A DNA stretch of 45,345 nt from Methanoregula sp. (lineage in GTDB: Archaea; Halobacteriota; Methanomicrobia; Methanomicrobiales; Methanospirillaceae): positions 1 to 45,345 of the forward strand of contig JAUSBW010000149.1 of assembly GCA_030651815.1 (NCBI GenBank), given 5' to 3'. The notes below the pieces were generated by a model. The model did no database searches. It was not told the origin of the DNA and was given only the letters and a program-made list of their open reading frames with translations. The number at the start of each line of letters is the position of its first letter. Positions within the stretch are counted from its first letter, which is position 1. A program made the translations under genes and the position numbers. Shown here one piece after another: positions 8,823 through 16,963 of this stretch.

Positions 8823-8897
8823 GGGGTAGTAGGGTAGCCTGGTCCATCCTAGAGCGTTTGGGACGCTTTGACGGCGGTTCGAATCCGCCCTACCCCA
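8823..8897 (+). tRNA. tRNA-Pro (anticodon TGG)
   Basis: The acceptor stem GGGGTAG pairs perfectly with CTACCCC, and the discriminator is A at 8897. The anticodon arm is GAGCG-TTTGGGA-CGCTT, which gives TGG (Pro) with a G-U closing pair. The T-arm is GGCGG-TTCGAAT-CCGCC. No CCA is encoded and no intron is seen. An A/T-rich box (TATTTTTAT, around 8789-8797) sits about 30 bases upstream as the likely promoter. Confidence 0.95.
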
Positions 8898-8904
8898 TGA
8901 GGCT

Positions 8905-9561
8905 ATGAAAAAACAGGACGCAGCGCAGTGCTATTCTCTCCTTGTAAAACACTATCCTGATCCCCGTAATTCTCCCGCCATCCTCTCGAAAGGCTCTGCC
9001 TTTGAGGTACTCATCCTCACCATCCTGTCAGCGCAGACTACTGATCGTGCGGTGCTGAACGTAAGAGAACCGCTTTTTAAAAAATACCCGACACCCTCTG
9101 CTCTTGCAAAGGCAAAGACGGAAGATGTGGAAATGATCATCCACAGTCTTGGATTTTATCACGCAAAAGCCCGCAATATTATCGCTGCTTCCCAGGTTCT
9201 TCTCTCTGCCTTTGGGGGAAATGTTCCTGAATCGATGGATGAGTTACTCACTATTCCCGGCGTTGGCCGGAAAACAGCAAACATCGTGCTCTACCATGCA
9301 CTCGGGAGGAACGAGGGGATCGCGGTGGATACCCATGTCCGCAGGCTTGCCCTGCGGATCGGCTTTTCCAATACTGATAATGTATCCATTATTGAACAGG
9401 ATCTTATGGCAATCTTTCCGCAGGAGCAATGGGGTAATCTCACTGATGTCCTGATCGCTCACGGGCGGGCATGCTGCAATGCAAAAAAACCGCAGTGCGA
9501 ACTCTGCCCGATCAGTGCACGGTGCCGGTATTTCGCAAGATCTAAAAAAAAGGGCGGATAA
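8905..9561 (+). CDS. nth: Endonuclease III (DNA glycosylase/AP lyase)
   Basis: This 218-residue base-excision repair enzyme removes oxidised pyrimidines and nicks the abasic site. The helix-hairpin-helix TIPGVGRKTANIV carries the catalytic lysine (GRK), and AVDTHVRR near residue 140 carries the catalytic aspartate. The C-terminal C-x6-C-x2-C-x5-C motif near residues 192-207 is the [4Fe-4S] ligand set. The ATG at 8905 is only 7 bases after the tRNA-Pro 3' end, so the mRNA may be released by tRNA 3' processing or start inside the tRNA gene (inference). All family residues are intact. Confidence 0.95.
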   Translation: MKKQDAAQCYSLLVKHYPDPRNSPAILSKGSAFEVLILTILSAQTTDRAVLNVREPLFKKYPTPSALAKAKTEDVEMIIHSLGFYHAKARNIIAASQVLLSAFGGNVPESMDELLTIPGVGRKTANIVLYHALGRNEGIAVDTHVRRLALRIGFSNTDNVSIIEQDLMAIFPQEQWGNLTDVLIAHGRACCNAKKPQCELCPISARCRYFARSKKKGG

Positions 9562-9566
9562 TTTTT

Positions 9567-10598
9567 TCATGATCCGACAATGAGCCGGATTACCATAAAT
9601 GAGATAAAACCGATCAGGGCGCTGATGGGGATTGTCATGATCCATGCAAGAGCGATGCTCCGTGCAATACCCCATTTTACGGTACTTGCGCCCATGGTGG
9701 TACCCACGCCCATGATCGATGTGCAGATTATGTGCGTAGTGCTCACCGGAATACCAGCAATAGAAGCCCCTATGATGGTTGCCGCTCCGGCAGTTTCTGC
9801 AGCAAACCCATGCACAGGGCGCAGCTTGGTGATCTTGTAGCCCATTGTTTTTACAATCCGCCATCCTCCAAAGAGTGTCCCGAGTGCGATGGCGGTATGG
9901 GCAATAAGGATCACCCATAAGGGAACCGGCAGGTGGTTTGGGTCAACAGCAGATCCGAAATATCCGATTGAGAAGAGCAGCGGAACTATGATACCCATCG
10001 TTTTCTGGGCATCGTTTGTTCCGTGACTGAAACTATAGGCTGCCGCTGAGCAGAGCTGGAGCCGTTTGAAATGGGTTTCTGCAGTTGATTTATGGGCATT
10101 TTTGGTAAGATTGAGCACGATTGCCATAAATAAAAAACCAATTGCAAAACCAATAAGAGGGGACAGGATCATAAATATCGCTACCAGCTCAACCGTGGAC
10201 CACTTGATCGCCGCCAGTCATGCTGCCGATATACCGGCTCCTGCCATCCCCCCGATAAGGGCATGGGAAGATGATGTGGGCAGGCCAAAAAACCAGGTGA
10301 TTATGTTCCATACGATTGCACCGGTGAGTGCAGCGAGAATGATATAGGGGACCATAGCGGTCTCGACAACCTCCAGTTGAATGATTTTGGCGATCGTACT
10401 CGCAACCGCAACCCCAAACCCGAATGCAGCAATAAAATTAAAAAATGCGGCAAAGGCCACCGCATTTTTCGGGGAGATTACTTTTGTCGAGACATCCGTT
10501 GAGATTGAGTTTGCCGAATCGTGAAACCCGTTAGTGAAATCAAAGATCAGCGCAATGACGATGATGGCAATAATCAGGATAAACGGTGCCTCTATCAT
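9567..10598 (-). pseudogene. pit: Pit-type phosphate permease interrupted by an in-frame TGA
   Basis: Two same-frame pieces make one inorganic phosphate transporter of the PiT family. The first (10598 down to 10221) has the N-terminal signature DFTNGFHDSANSIST and the LPTSSSHALIGG repeat motif. The second runs to 9567 and carries SFSHGTNDAQKTMG and GIPVSTTHIICTSIMGVG. Between them is a TGA at 10218-10220, after which the frame continues with 15 codons that read like the expected inter-helix loop before the next ATG (10172). The join is in frame, so this is a single nonsense change (GGA to TGA would restore a glycine), not a frameshift. Full length would be 343 residues. It could be a new pseudogene, a read-through gene or a base-call error. 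Its ribosome site is GGAG, and an intact paralogue lies just upstream. Confidence 0.85.
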
Positions 10599-10626
10599 GC
10601 AGACTCCTTACGTGTGATTCTGCCCC

Positions 10627-11256
10627 TCACGAGTGTCGGATAGCGATATCGGACAGCACGTTTGCAACATCTTCACAGTTGTCAGTCGCAATTTCAAGAT
10701 GTTCGTAGATATCTTTGAGTTTGATGATCGTAATAGCATCTGTTGTCTTAAAGAGGTCGGTCACCGCATGAGCAAGCACATCATCAGCAAGATTTTCGAG
10801 CCTGTTTACCTCAATGCAGCGTTCTTCGATATACCGGGGATCTTTGATTGAACGGATGGCTTTTACCGCACTTTCGATCTCTACACTGGACATATGGATC
10901 AGTTTTGCCAGTTCGATCATGTGGGAGTCCGTGGATTCAATATTATAATAGTACATCTTCTCGGTTGCACCATCGATATAGTCCAGTACTTCATCAAGGG
11001 ATGATGCAAGTTTTGAGATCTCTTCGGGATCGATCGGAGTAATAAACGTGCTGTTCAGCTGCTGGTAGATATCATGGGTGATCAGGTCTCCCTTGTGTTC
11101 AAGCAGTTCGATTGCGTGACGCTTATGCTTGACATCGGTAAAATCCTCGGTCAGGGCAACGAGCAGCCAGGCGGCCTCCGTTATAACCTCTGCCTGCTTT
11201 TCAAACAGGTCGAAAAATATCTTATCCTTTGGTATCAACAATTCACGAATACCCAT
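10627..11256 (-). CDS. DUF47 (PhoU-like) protein paired with Pit
   Basis: This is a 209-residue all-helical PhoU-like protein. It opens with RELLIPKDKIFFDLFEKQ, the family's typical start, and has an EHKGDLITHDIYQQLN segment near residue 52 and an IKLKDIYEHLEIATDNCEDVANVL segment near the C-terminus. Both match the repeated E-x3-D and D-x6-D metal-binding motifs of PhoU folds. DUF47 proteins are nearly always encoded beside Pit transporters and are thought to regulate phosphate uptake. Here it lies 28 bases before the Pit gene that carries the stop codon. It is a paralogue of the protein at 12503-13132, with the same length and layout. Confidence 0.9.
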   Translation of the reverse strand: MGIRELLIPKDKIFFDLFEKQAEVITEAAWLLVALTEDFTDVKHKRHAIELLEHKGDLITHDIYQQLNSTFITPIDPEEISKLASSLDEVLDYIDGATEKMYYYNIESTDSHMIELAKLIHMSSVEIESAVKAIRSIKDPRYIEERCIEVNRLENLADDVLAHAVTDLFKTTDAITIIKLKDIYEHLEIATDNCEDVANVLSDIAIRHS

Positions 11257-11315
11257 AACAAACCTACTGGTAATCGGTGAAGGATCTTAAAAAATATAGC
11301 GAAATTGTGCGGGCA

Positions 11316-12506
11316 CTATACCATAGTCAGTACGAAGCTGACAAGCATGTATCCGGCCCATGACACTGCCAGAGCGAGCGGGATGGTGATTATCCATGCC
11401 GTCATCATCTCACGCACAACCTTCCACTGCACAGCGTTCCTGCCCCTTGTTGTCCCCACGCCGATTATCGCGCCATTGATCGTTTGGGTGGAGGAGACGG
11501 GTATGCCCTGCCGGGTGACCATTACAAGAATTGCACTGCTCACAGTTGCAGCACAGAATCCCTGGTACGGTCGGATCTTGGTGATCTCTTTTGCCATTTT
11601 ATCAACTACCTGCCACCCGCCAAAACAGGTGCCCAGACCGATTGCAACTGCTGATGCAAGAATTACCCACACAGGCACTTCAAAGGTTACGAGAAATCCG
11701 GATGAGACAAGCAGTGCGGTAATCACACCCACAGCGTGCTGTCCATCGTTCGCGCCATGGGCGGTTGCCTGTCCGAGACATGCGAGCACATGCAGGGGCT
11801 GGAAGATGTGTTTTGCCCTGTTTTGCCGTGAGTGTTTGATCATCTGTGAAACAAGGATATTAAAGAGGAATGCGCCCGCCATGCCAAGGAGCGGTGAGAT
11901 GAAGATGAAGAGCACGATCGCAAAGAGGCCGTGGATCTGTATTACACCGGCAATCATCAGGATCGGGATGATTATTCCCGCTCCGCAAACACTTCCCAGC
12001 AGGACTCCATACCTGATATCTCCCTCAAACGCTGCACAGATGATGGCAAGTACAAGGGCCCCGGGAATCGCACCCATGATCGCGTAGGAAAAAACCTGAA
12101 ACACGGTGTCTGCACCGGGAAGGATAACTGCGGAAAAGCCAATCGCCCCTATCCCTGCTCCCAGTAACCCTCCCACCAGGGCATGACTGCTGGAGAGCGG
12201 AATTCCCATACGGGTAGCAACAAAGACCAAAACGATCGATGCACCCATAGCTACGACAATTGATAGTGGGGTGAGTGCACCCTGGGTAACGATAGCGGTA
12301 CCAATTGTTGCTGCAACAGCCGTAGAAAAGATAAACGGCCCGATCATGTTGCAGATGGCAGTAGAGAACACTGCCTTGATGGGCGAGAGCGCTTTTGTAG
12401 CAACTACCGTTGCAATCGAGTGCGAGGCATCATTGAGGCCGTTTACAAAGTTTAAGGCAAGCGCAAGGATGATGCCAAACAGAATGATTGGTTCCATGCC
12501 AATCAT
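11316..12506 (-). CDS. pit: Pit-family inorganic phosphate transporter (intact)
   Basis: This 396-residue membrane protein has about ten hydrophobic helices and both PiT signature repeats: FVNGLNDASHSIATVVAT near the N-terminus with IPLSSSHALVGG, and ATAHGANDGQHAVG with GIPVSSTQTINGAIIG in the second half. A long loop of basic residues near the middle (KHSRQNRAKHIFQP) is probably cytoplasmic. Pit transporters take up phosphate with a cation, usually H+ or Na+. Its start ATGA overlaps the stop of the DUF47 gene at 12503, so the two are translationally coupled. It is about 50 residues longer than its interrupted paralogue downstream. Confidence 0.93.
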   Translation of the reverse strand: MIGMEPIILFGIILALALNFVNGLNDASHSIATVVATKALSPIKAVFSTAICNMIGPFIFSTAVAATIGTAIVTQGALTPLSIVVAMGASIVLVFVATRMGIPLSSSHALVGGLLGAGIGAIGFSAVILPGADTVFQVFSYAIMGAIPGALVLAIICAAFEGDIRYGVLLGSVCGAGIIIPILMIAGVIQIHGLFAIVLFIFISPLLGMAGAFLFNILVSQMIKHSRQNRAKHIFQPLHVLACLGQATAHGANDGQHAVGVITALLVSSGFLVTFEVPVWVILASAVAIGLGTCFGGWQVVDKMAKEITKIRPYQGFCAATVSSAILVMVTRQGIPVSSTQTINGAIIGVGTTRGRNAVQWKVVREMMTAWIITIPLALAVSWAGYMLVSFVLTMV

Positions 12507-13132
12507 GCATGGCTCATCACGATGTCATTGAGTGCGTGCCCGACATCATTGCACTTCTCCATCACCCGGCCGAGCCCCTCGTAGATATCCTTGAGCTTGA
12601 TTATCAGCAGCAGATCCTTTGTCTTGAACAGATCGAGCACTGCCTTTGCCTGCAGTTCTATGGAGATGTTGTATAACCGGTTGATCTCGCTTGCATGGCT
12701 CTTTACCTCATCAGGCTTTTTTAAGCTTTCAAGAGCAGTAACTGCTTCTACAATCTCTGAGGCAGACATCATGATCAGGTAGGAAAATTCCTTTAATGTC
12801 TCATTACTCTCGTTAAGCTCGTAGTTGCAGATCTGCTGGGTGACCCGGTCAATGCGGTCCATGACATCGTCCAGGACCGGAGCAAGCCGGGAGATCTCCT
12901 CCGGCTCGAGCGGTGTGATCAGTGATTCGTTCAGCTGTTCGTACACACTACGGGTGATCTCGTCACATTTATGCTCAAACTGGCGCACCTTGTGAGATTT
13001 TTCCGTGCCATTCGGAAGTTCGTGGGTGATCTCGTTTAATGTAGTGGAGGCTTCTGAAATCATTTCGGCCATCTCTTTAAAAAGAGTAAAAAAGATCTTG
13101 TCTTTTGGGAGGATCAGATCACGGATACGCAT
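12503..13132 (-). CDS. DUF47 (PhoU-like) protein, first gene of the phosphate cluster
   Basis: This 209-residue helical PhoU-like protein has the same frame of motifs as its paralogue at 10627-11256: an RDLILPKDKIFF start, FEHKCDEITRSVYEQLN near residue 50, and a C-terminal IKLKDIYEGLGRVMEKCNDVGHAL. The coding strands have diverged enough that the duplication is old. It is the promoter-proximal gene of the leftward phosphate cluster. A TATA-like TTTATACTT (minus strand, about 13163-13171) lies some 30 bases before the ATG. The role is inferred from the constant pairing of this family with Pit transporters. Confidence 0.9.
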   Translation of the reverse strand: MRIRDLILPKDKIFFTLFKEMAEMISEASTTLNEITHELPNGTEKSHKVRQFEHKCDEITRSVYEQLNESLITPLEPEEISRLAPVLDDVMDRIDRVTQQICNYELNESNETLKEFSYLIMMSASEIVEAVTALESLKKPDEVKSHASEINRLYNISIELQAKAVLDLFKTKDLLLIIKLKDIYEGLGRVMEKCNDVGHALNDIVMSHA

Positions 13133-13491
13133 AAGAGGTCTGGATAGTCCCTCTGGTATTTAAGTATAAATAACGTAGGACACTTCTTTGTGAACCGTAG
13201 TGTCATTGCTTAATGATCTGGATGAATTATGGGAGTGTCTATGCCGTTGGGATACTTCAGCCTGATAATAACCCGGCTTTCCGGTACATCGGCTGAATCT
13301 CTGCATCTTCAAGCTTGCCGCCAGCCCGGACATGCCGCTTGCGTATAATCGGTGACATTTTTTTTATGCGACCGGTTTAAAACCCTGCTTTGTGTAAAAA
13401 CCTGACTGGTGTTTGACCGCATGACACTAAACGATATGACTTATCTGGTGAAAAGAGACCGGAGCCGCTTAGGCTCTGGTCGAAAAACGAA
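13133..13491. other. Intergenic stretch between phosphate cluster and tRNA-Ala
   Basis: This stretch holds the promoter of the phosphate cluster at its left end, a 5-bp inverted repeat GACAC/GTGTC around 13179-13205, and the short ORF listed separately at 13257-13358. A hairpin of the form GACCGGAGCC-GCTTA-GGCTCTGGTC lies just left of the tRNA (about 13456-13481), downstream of the minus-strand tRNA, and could be its terminator or processing signal. Confidence 0.45.
13257..13358 (-). CDS. Possible 33-residue small protein (weak)
   Basis: An ATG at 13358 opens a 33-codon frame beginning MSPIIRKRHVRAGGKLEDAE and ending in TGA at 13257. The composition is protein-like (Arg/Lys-rich start, no rare-codon runs). 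A one-base shift near the stop would extend it by about 16 further plausible codons ending in a TAA near 13209, so it may be a frameshifted small gene. A TTTAAACC-like box lies about 20 bases before the ATG and there is no ribosome site, which would fit a leaderless message. I recognise no family. It may be spurious. Confidence 0.3.
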   Translation of the reverse strand: MSPIIRKRHVRAGGKLEDAEIQPMYRKAGLLSG

Positions 13492-13563
13492 TGGACTGGG
13501 CGGGAATTGAACCCGCGGCCTCTCCCATGCCAAGGGAGCGATCTACCACTGATCTACCAGCCC
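13492..13563 (-). tRNA. tRNA-Ala (anticodon GGC)
   Basis: On the minus strand the acceptor GGGCTGG pairs with CCAGTCC (one G-U), the D-arm is GATC-AGTGGTA-GATC, and the anticodon arm is CTCCC-TTGGCAT-GGGAG with anticodon GGC (Ala). The T-arm is GCGGG-TTCAATT-CCCGC and the discriminator is A. No CCA and no intron are encoded. An A/T-rich box (CTTTTTAAAGC) lies about 45 bases upstream on the minus strand. Confidence 0.95.
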
Positions 13564-13651
13564 GCTCCTCTTTAGTAGGATGCCATAGGTTAAAAGAATT
13601 GGGCTTTAAAAAGGGCGGGAGATAAAACTGTGATTTCCTGGAAAAAAACAA

Positions 13652-14797
13652 TTATTTCTCTGATGCTGCCGGAGATTTGAGCCAGGTGAGCACCTTTGCC
13701 CGCGCATCCACCATATCCGATCTTTTTGTTATTGCACCGTCTTTTATAAATTGTTCAATCAGCGGAATTGCACCATGTGGCATTTTGCTTGCCACTGGCA
13801 GCACCGTACGCTTTCCTGATGACTGTTCGTACACCTGTTTCACCCCGCTCCGCTTGCCCCGTTTTGCCTTTGCCGCGCCTTTTATCTCCACGATATCCAG
13901 CGCAAAGTCAATCACGGGTGCATTCGCAATCGTTCCCCCGATACCGAATGCATCCACAATATCGCGGTACTCGTTCACCTCTTCACGGGTAACTCCGCCA
14001 GATAAGAAGATCTTCACGCCGGAATACCCGTGGGAATCCAGTTCCCAGCGGACTTCTTCGATTATAGATCGCATATTGCCCCTGCGTGAGCGTGGTGTGT
14101 CGAGCCTGACTGCGGTTGCTCCGCAGGCTGCCGCCCGGAGCGATTCGGACTTCTCATCGCAGTACGTGTCGGAGAGCATGATGCGGGGGATCTCTTTGGA
14201 AGCATGCCTGTCAAACGAACGCCACGCATCCTCCGGTGTATCATAACACATCACAAAAGTGTGCGGCATTGTTCCGACAACCGGCATCCCTTCCGGTGCA
14301 CAGGTATTGGAGACCCCGTCCACCCCGCCGATCCATGCCGCCCGCTCGATCATGCGTGCGATAGAGGGGTGCTGCCTGCGTGAACCAAAGGAATAGACCG
14401 GCCGCTTATGGGCAGCAAGCTTGACATGGGCGGCAGCAGTTGCAATACCGGAGGCATGACAGAGAAAACCGAGGATTGCTGTCTCATAGCGGCAGAAGTC
14501 CCGATACTTGCCGGATATTCGCAGCACCGGCTCATTTTTGTAAAAGACGGTGCCTTCGGGCAGTGCATCAACGGTTACCGGCATCCCTTCGAGCAGCGCG
14601 ATCACATCGGAAAGCCCGCAGAATGTTGCCCAGGTATCAGGCAGTTCAGTTGCAGTCGCCTCCATGACAACGTGCGGATTGATCCCCTCTGCCTTAAGCA
14701 TTTCTTCCGTGCGCTCGAAATAAATGTCCGTGCATTCCCCGCGCCGGATCGTTTCATCGCTGACCGTATCGAACATGCCCATACCAGATGATGGCAC
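13652..14797 (-). CDS. pncB: Nicotinate phosphoribosyltransferase
   Basis: This 381-residue enzyme of the NAPRTase type II fold makes nicotinate mononucleotide from nicotinate and PRPP, the salvage entry to NAD. Seen in the sequence: VYSFGSRRQHPSIARMIERAAWIGGVDGVSN (nicotinate-binding and catalytic-loop region), SDTYCDEKSESLRAA, a VRLDTPRSRRGN phosphate-binding segment near residue 230, and IFLSGGVTREEVNEYRDIVDAFGIGG, the C-terminal PRPP-site barrel strands. The listed start is GTG; ATG codons at 14782 or 14776 are alternatives, and no strong ribosome site decides between them. A perfect palindrome overlaps the likely transcription start. Short archaeal NAPRTases of this size are common. Confidence 0.92.
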   Translation of the reverse strand: MPSSGMGMFDTVSDETIRRGECTDIYFERTEEMLKAEGINPHVVMEATATELPDTWATFCGLSDVIALLEGMPVTVDALPEGTVFYKNEPVLRISGKYRDFCRYETAILGFLCHASGIATAAAHVKLAAHKRPVYSFGSRRQHPSIARMIERAAWIGGVDGVSNTCAPEGMPVVGTMPHTFVMCYDTPEDAWRSFDRHASKEIPRIMLSDTYCDEKSESLRAAACGATAVRLDTPRSRRGNMRSIIEEVRWELDSHGYSGVKIFLSGGVTREEVNEYRDIVDAFGIGGTIANAPVIDFALDIVEIKGAAKAKRGKRSGVKQVYEQSSGKRTVLPVASKMPHGAIPLIEQFIKDGAITKRSDMVDARAKVLTWLKSPAASEK

Positions 14798-14807
14798 GTT
14801 TAAGGAA

Positions 14808-14823
14808 TTTACGCTTGCGTAAA
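14808..14823. promoter_or_regulatory. Perfect 16-bp palindrome at the pncB promoter
   Basis: The sequence is TTTACGC-TT-GCGTAAA. A/T-rich TATA candidates on the minus strand lie at 14831-14838 and 14843-14850, which place the expected transcription start at or inside the palindrome and about 10-25 bases before the pncB start. Position and symmetry suggest a repressor operator; the regulator is unknown. Confidence 0.55.
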
Positions 14824-14952
14824 TGCTCCGATAAAAATTCGCTAAATATTAGTGCCTCCCGCGACAATTATTCTCAAGCGCAGGTATCCCATGCTGTCTG
14901 TATCGAACACATTTGCGGGTAAACGGTCCACACGGTCCGGAGGAAGGTGCTG

Positions 14953-15624
14953 ATGCTCGGCATTGTCGGGGGCACAAGCCTCCTGTTCTCTGATCTGCCG
15001 GAGCTCCGGAAGCGACAGGTGCACACACCGTTTGGCAACGCTGAACTCTTCTGCGGAGATATCGTGATGCTGATGCGCCACCAGCAGGGTCTGCCTCCGC
15101 ACAGGATCAATCACCGGGCGAACATGGCCGCACTCGCTATTGAAGGTGTGGACAGGATTGTCGCATTCGGCTCTTCCGGATCGCTGAACCCTAAGATAAC
15201 CCCCGGCTCGCTCGTGATCCCTACCGATTACGTGAGCATGACAGATATCCCCTCCATCCACGATCATGCGATTGAGCATGTGCTACCTGTTTTGTCTGCC
15301 GGGCTCTCGCAAAAGCTCGCATCCCACATACCTGAAGCCCGGCACTGCGGAGTGTATGTACAAACAACAGGCCCCCGGTTTGAGACGGTTGCCGAGATAC
15401 GGGCATTGTCAAGAGTAGCCGATCTCGTAGGTATGACACTGGCATCCGAGGCTACACTTGCCGGTGAACTGGGCATGGATTTTACCGCACTCTGCACGGT
15501 AGACAACTATGCAAACGGCCTTGCTGAAGGGGTACTGACCTTTGATGAGATTCTTGAGATATCGAGGTCATACCGGCACCGCACCAATGAGATTTTAAGC
15601 ATGATAATCAGGCATATGGCCTGA
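14953..15624 (+). CDS. 5'-methylthioinosine/methylthioadenosine phosphorylase (PNP family)
   Basis: This 223-residue enzyme belongs to the MTAP/PNP superfamily, which splits a purine nucleoside with phosphate. It starts GIVGGTSLLF, has MRHQQGLPPHRINHRANMAAL near residue 37 (phosphate and purine site region), GSSGSLNP, and TTGPRFETVAEI near residue 138, a family signature. In methanogens the related enzyme prefers 5'-methylthioinosine, made by a deaminase. The next gene is exactly that deaminase type and lies 18 bases on, so methylthioinosine is the likely substrate (inference). The ATG at 14953 is chosen because GGAGG at 14939-14943 is 9 bases away; the in-frame GTG at 14947 would leave only 3. 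The enzyme is shorter than typical MTAPs. Confidence 0.85.
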   Translation: MLGIVGGTSLLFSDLPELRKRQVHTPFGNAELFCGDIVMLMRHQQGLPPHRINHRANMAALAIEGVDRIVAFGSSGSLNPKITPGSLVIPTDYVSMTDIPSIHDHAIEHVLPVLSAGLSQKLASHIPEARHCGVYVQTTGPRFETVAEIRALSRVADLVGMTLASEATLAGELGMDFTALCTVDNYANGLAEGVLTFDEILEISRSYRHRTNEILSMIIRHMA

Positions 15625-15642
15625 GGCTGAATGGAGATCATT

Positions 15643-16962
15643 ATGGATGATATGGACAATATTTTCAATAAACGGCAATCGATCCTGATTGCGAATGTGA
15701 TGGTAGAGGGAAAGGCTGTAGATATTTTTGTAAACAATGGCGGTATTATCACAGCGGTCGGGGAAGGAGTACGGGGACAGCACAAGGGTGAAGCAGATCT
15801 GGTGATTGACGGGGATGGGGCGATTGCACTCCCCGGTCTTGCCAACACTCACACCCATGCGGCCATGTCATTGCTCCGCGGGTATGCAGACGATATGATC
15901 CTGCAGGACTGGCTCAGCCAGAAGATCTGGCCGCTCGAAGCTCACCTGACCGGCAACGATGTGTACTGGGGCACGAAGCTGGCCTGTCTCGAGATGATAA
16001 AGAGCGGCACCACCGCATTCAACGATATGTACTTCTTTATGGATGAGGCAGCGCGGGCGGTGGATGAATCCGGTATCCGTGCGGTTCTCTGCTATGGTTT
16101 TATCGATCTCTTCAATGCAGAAAAACGGGAGAACGAGTGCAAGGCCACCGAGAAGCTTGCCACACAGATCCGTTCTATGAACAACCCGCGCATCAAAGCT
16201 GCTGCCGGACCCCATGCGATCTACACGGTCTCTCCAGAAGGGCTGAAATGGTGTGCCGAGTTTGCCAGAGAGCAGAAGATTGCAATCCACATCCACCTGT
16301 CCGAGACGGAAAAGGAGGTCAGTGACTGTGTTGCCCGGCACGGCACACGCCCGGCAGCATTGCTTGACGAATGCGGCATCCTCACCCCGGAAACCACTGC
16401 CGCTCACTGCTGCTGGCTCGATGATGCAGAGTGCGCCCTGCTCGGGAAACGCGGAGTTTCGAGCTCCCACAACCCGGCGAGCAACATGAAACTTGCCACC
16501 AACCGGGCGATGCCCATCCGCCAGCTGATGGCTGCGGGAGCGAATGTCTGCCTCGGTACCGATGGCTGCGCCAGCAACAATAACCTCGATATGTTTGAGG
16601 AGATGAAGACCGCTGCCCTGCTTCAGAAATTCTTCTGGAACGATCCTACTGTTCTTCCTGCACCTGTGGCACTTGCGATGGCAACTACAAACGGGGCAAA
16701 GGCACTGGGCTTTGGCACGGGAACACTGTCTGCGGGTTCCCCAGCAGATATTGTGCTCGTCTCTGCCCGTACAGCATGTAACACTCCGTTGCACAACGCC
16801 ACATCTAATCTTGTGTACTCGTGCAACGGGGCTGCGGTTGAGACCACTATCTGCGATGGCAGGGTGCTGATGCTGAACCGTGAGATCCCGGGCGAAGACG
16901 AGATCCTTGCCGGTGCTGCAAAGGCAGCGCATGAACTCGTCAGCCGCTCACAATCCGCATAA
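15643..16962 (+). CDS. dadD: 5'-deoxyadenosine / S-adenosylhomocysteine-type deaminase
   Basis: This amidohydrolase of about 439 residues removes the amino group from 5'-deoxyadenosine, methylthioadenosine and S-adenosylhomocysteine. Metal ligands are visible in order: HTHAAMSLLRG (HxH near residue 68), HIHLSETEKEV near residue 213, AHCCW near residue 249, and GTDGCASNNNLDMFEE near residue 305. The MtaD/DadD family is used by methanogens to recycle products of radical SAM enzymes, several of which are in this window. GGAG at 15633-15636 places the start at ATG 15643; ATG 15631 is also in frame. The stop is one base before the next ATG, so the operon continues. Confidence 0.9.
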   Translation: MDDMDNIFNKRQSILIANVMVEGKAVDIFVNNGGIITAVGEGVRGQHKGEADLVIDGDGAIALPGLANTHTHAAMSLLRGYADDMILQDWLSQKIWPLEAHLTGNDVYWGTKLACLEMIKSGTTAFNDMYFFMDEAARAVDESGIRAVLCYGFIDLFNAEKRENECKATEKLATQIRSMNNPRIKAAAGPHAIYTVSPEGLKWCAEFAREQKIAIHIHLSETEKEVSDCVARHGTRPAALLDECGILTPETTAAHCCWLDDAECALLGKRGVSSSHNPASNMKLATNRAMPIRQLMAAGANVCLGTDGCASNNNLDMFEEMKTAALLQKFFWNDPTVLPAPVALAMATTNGAKALGFGTGTLSAGSPADIVLVSARTACNTPLHNATSNLVYSCNGAAVETTICDGRVLMLNREIPGEDEILAGAAKAAHELVSRSQSA

Positions 16963-16963
16963 T

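Noticed and set aside
10218-10220. TGA in pit read as selenocysteine
   Set aside because: Selenocysteine decoding is known from Methanococcales and Methanopyrus but not expected here, and a loop position in a transporter is not a redox site.
15868-16932. 354-codon minus-strand frame opposite the deaminase gene
   Set aside because: It is an antisense shadow of the amidohydrolase, whose metal ligands are intact on the plus strand.
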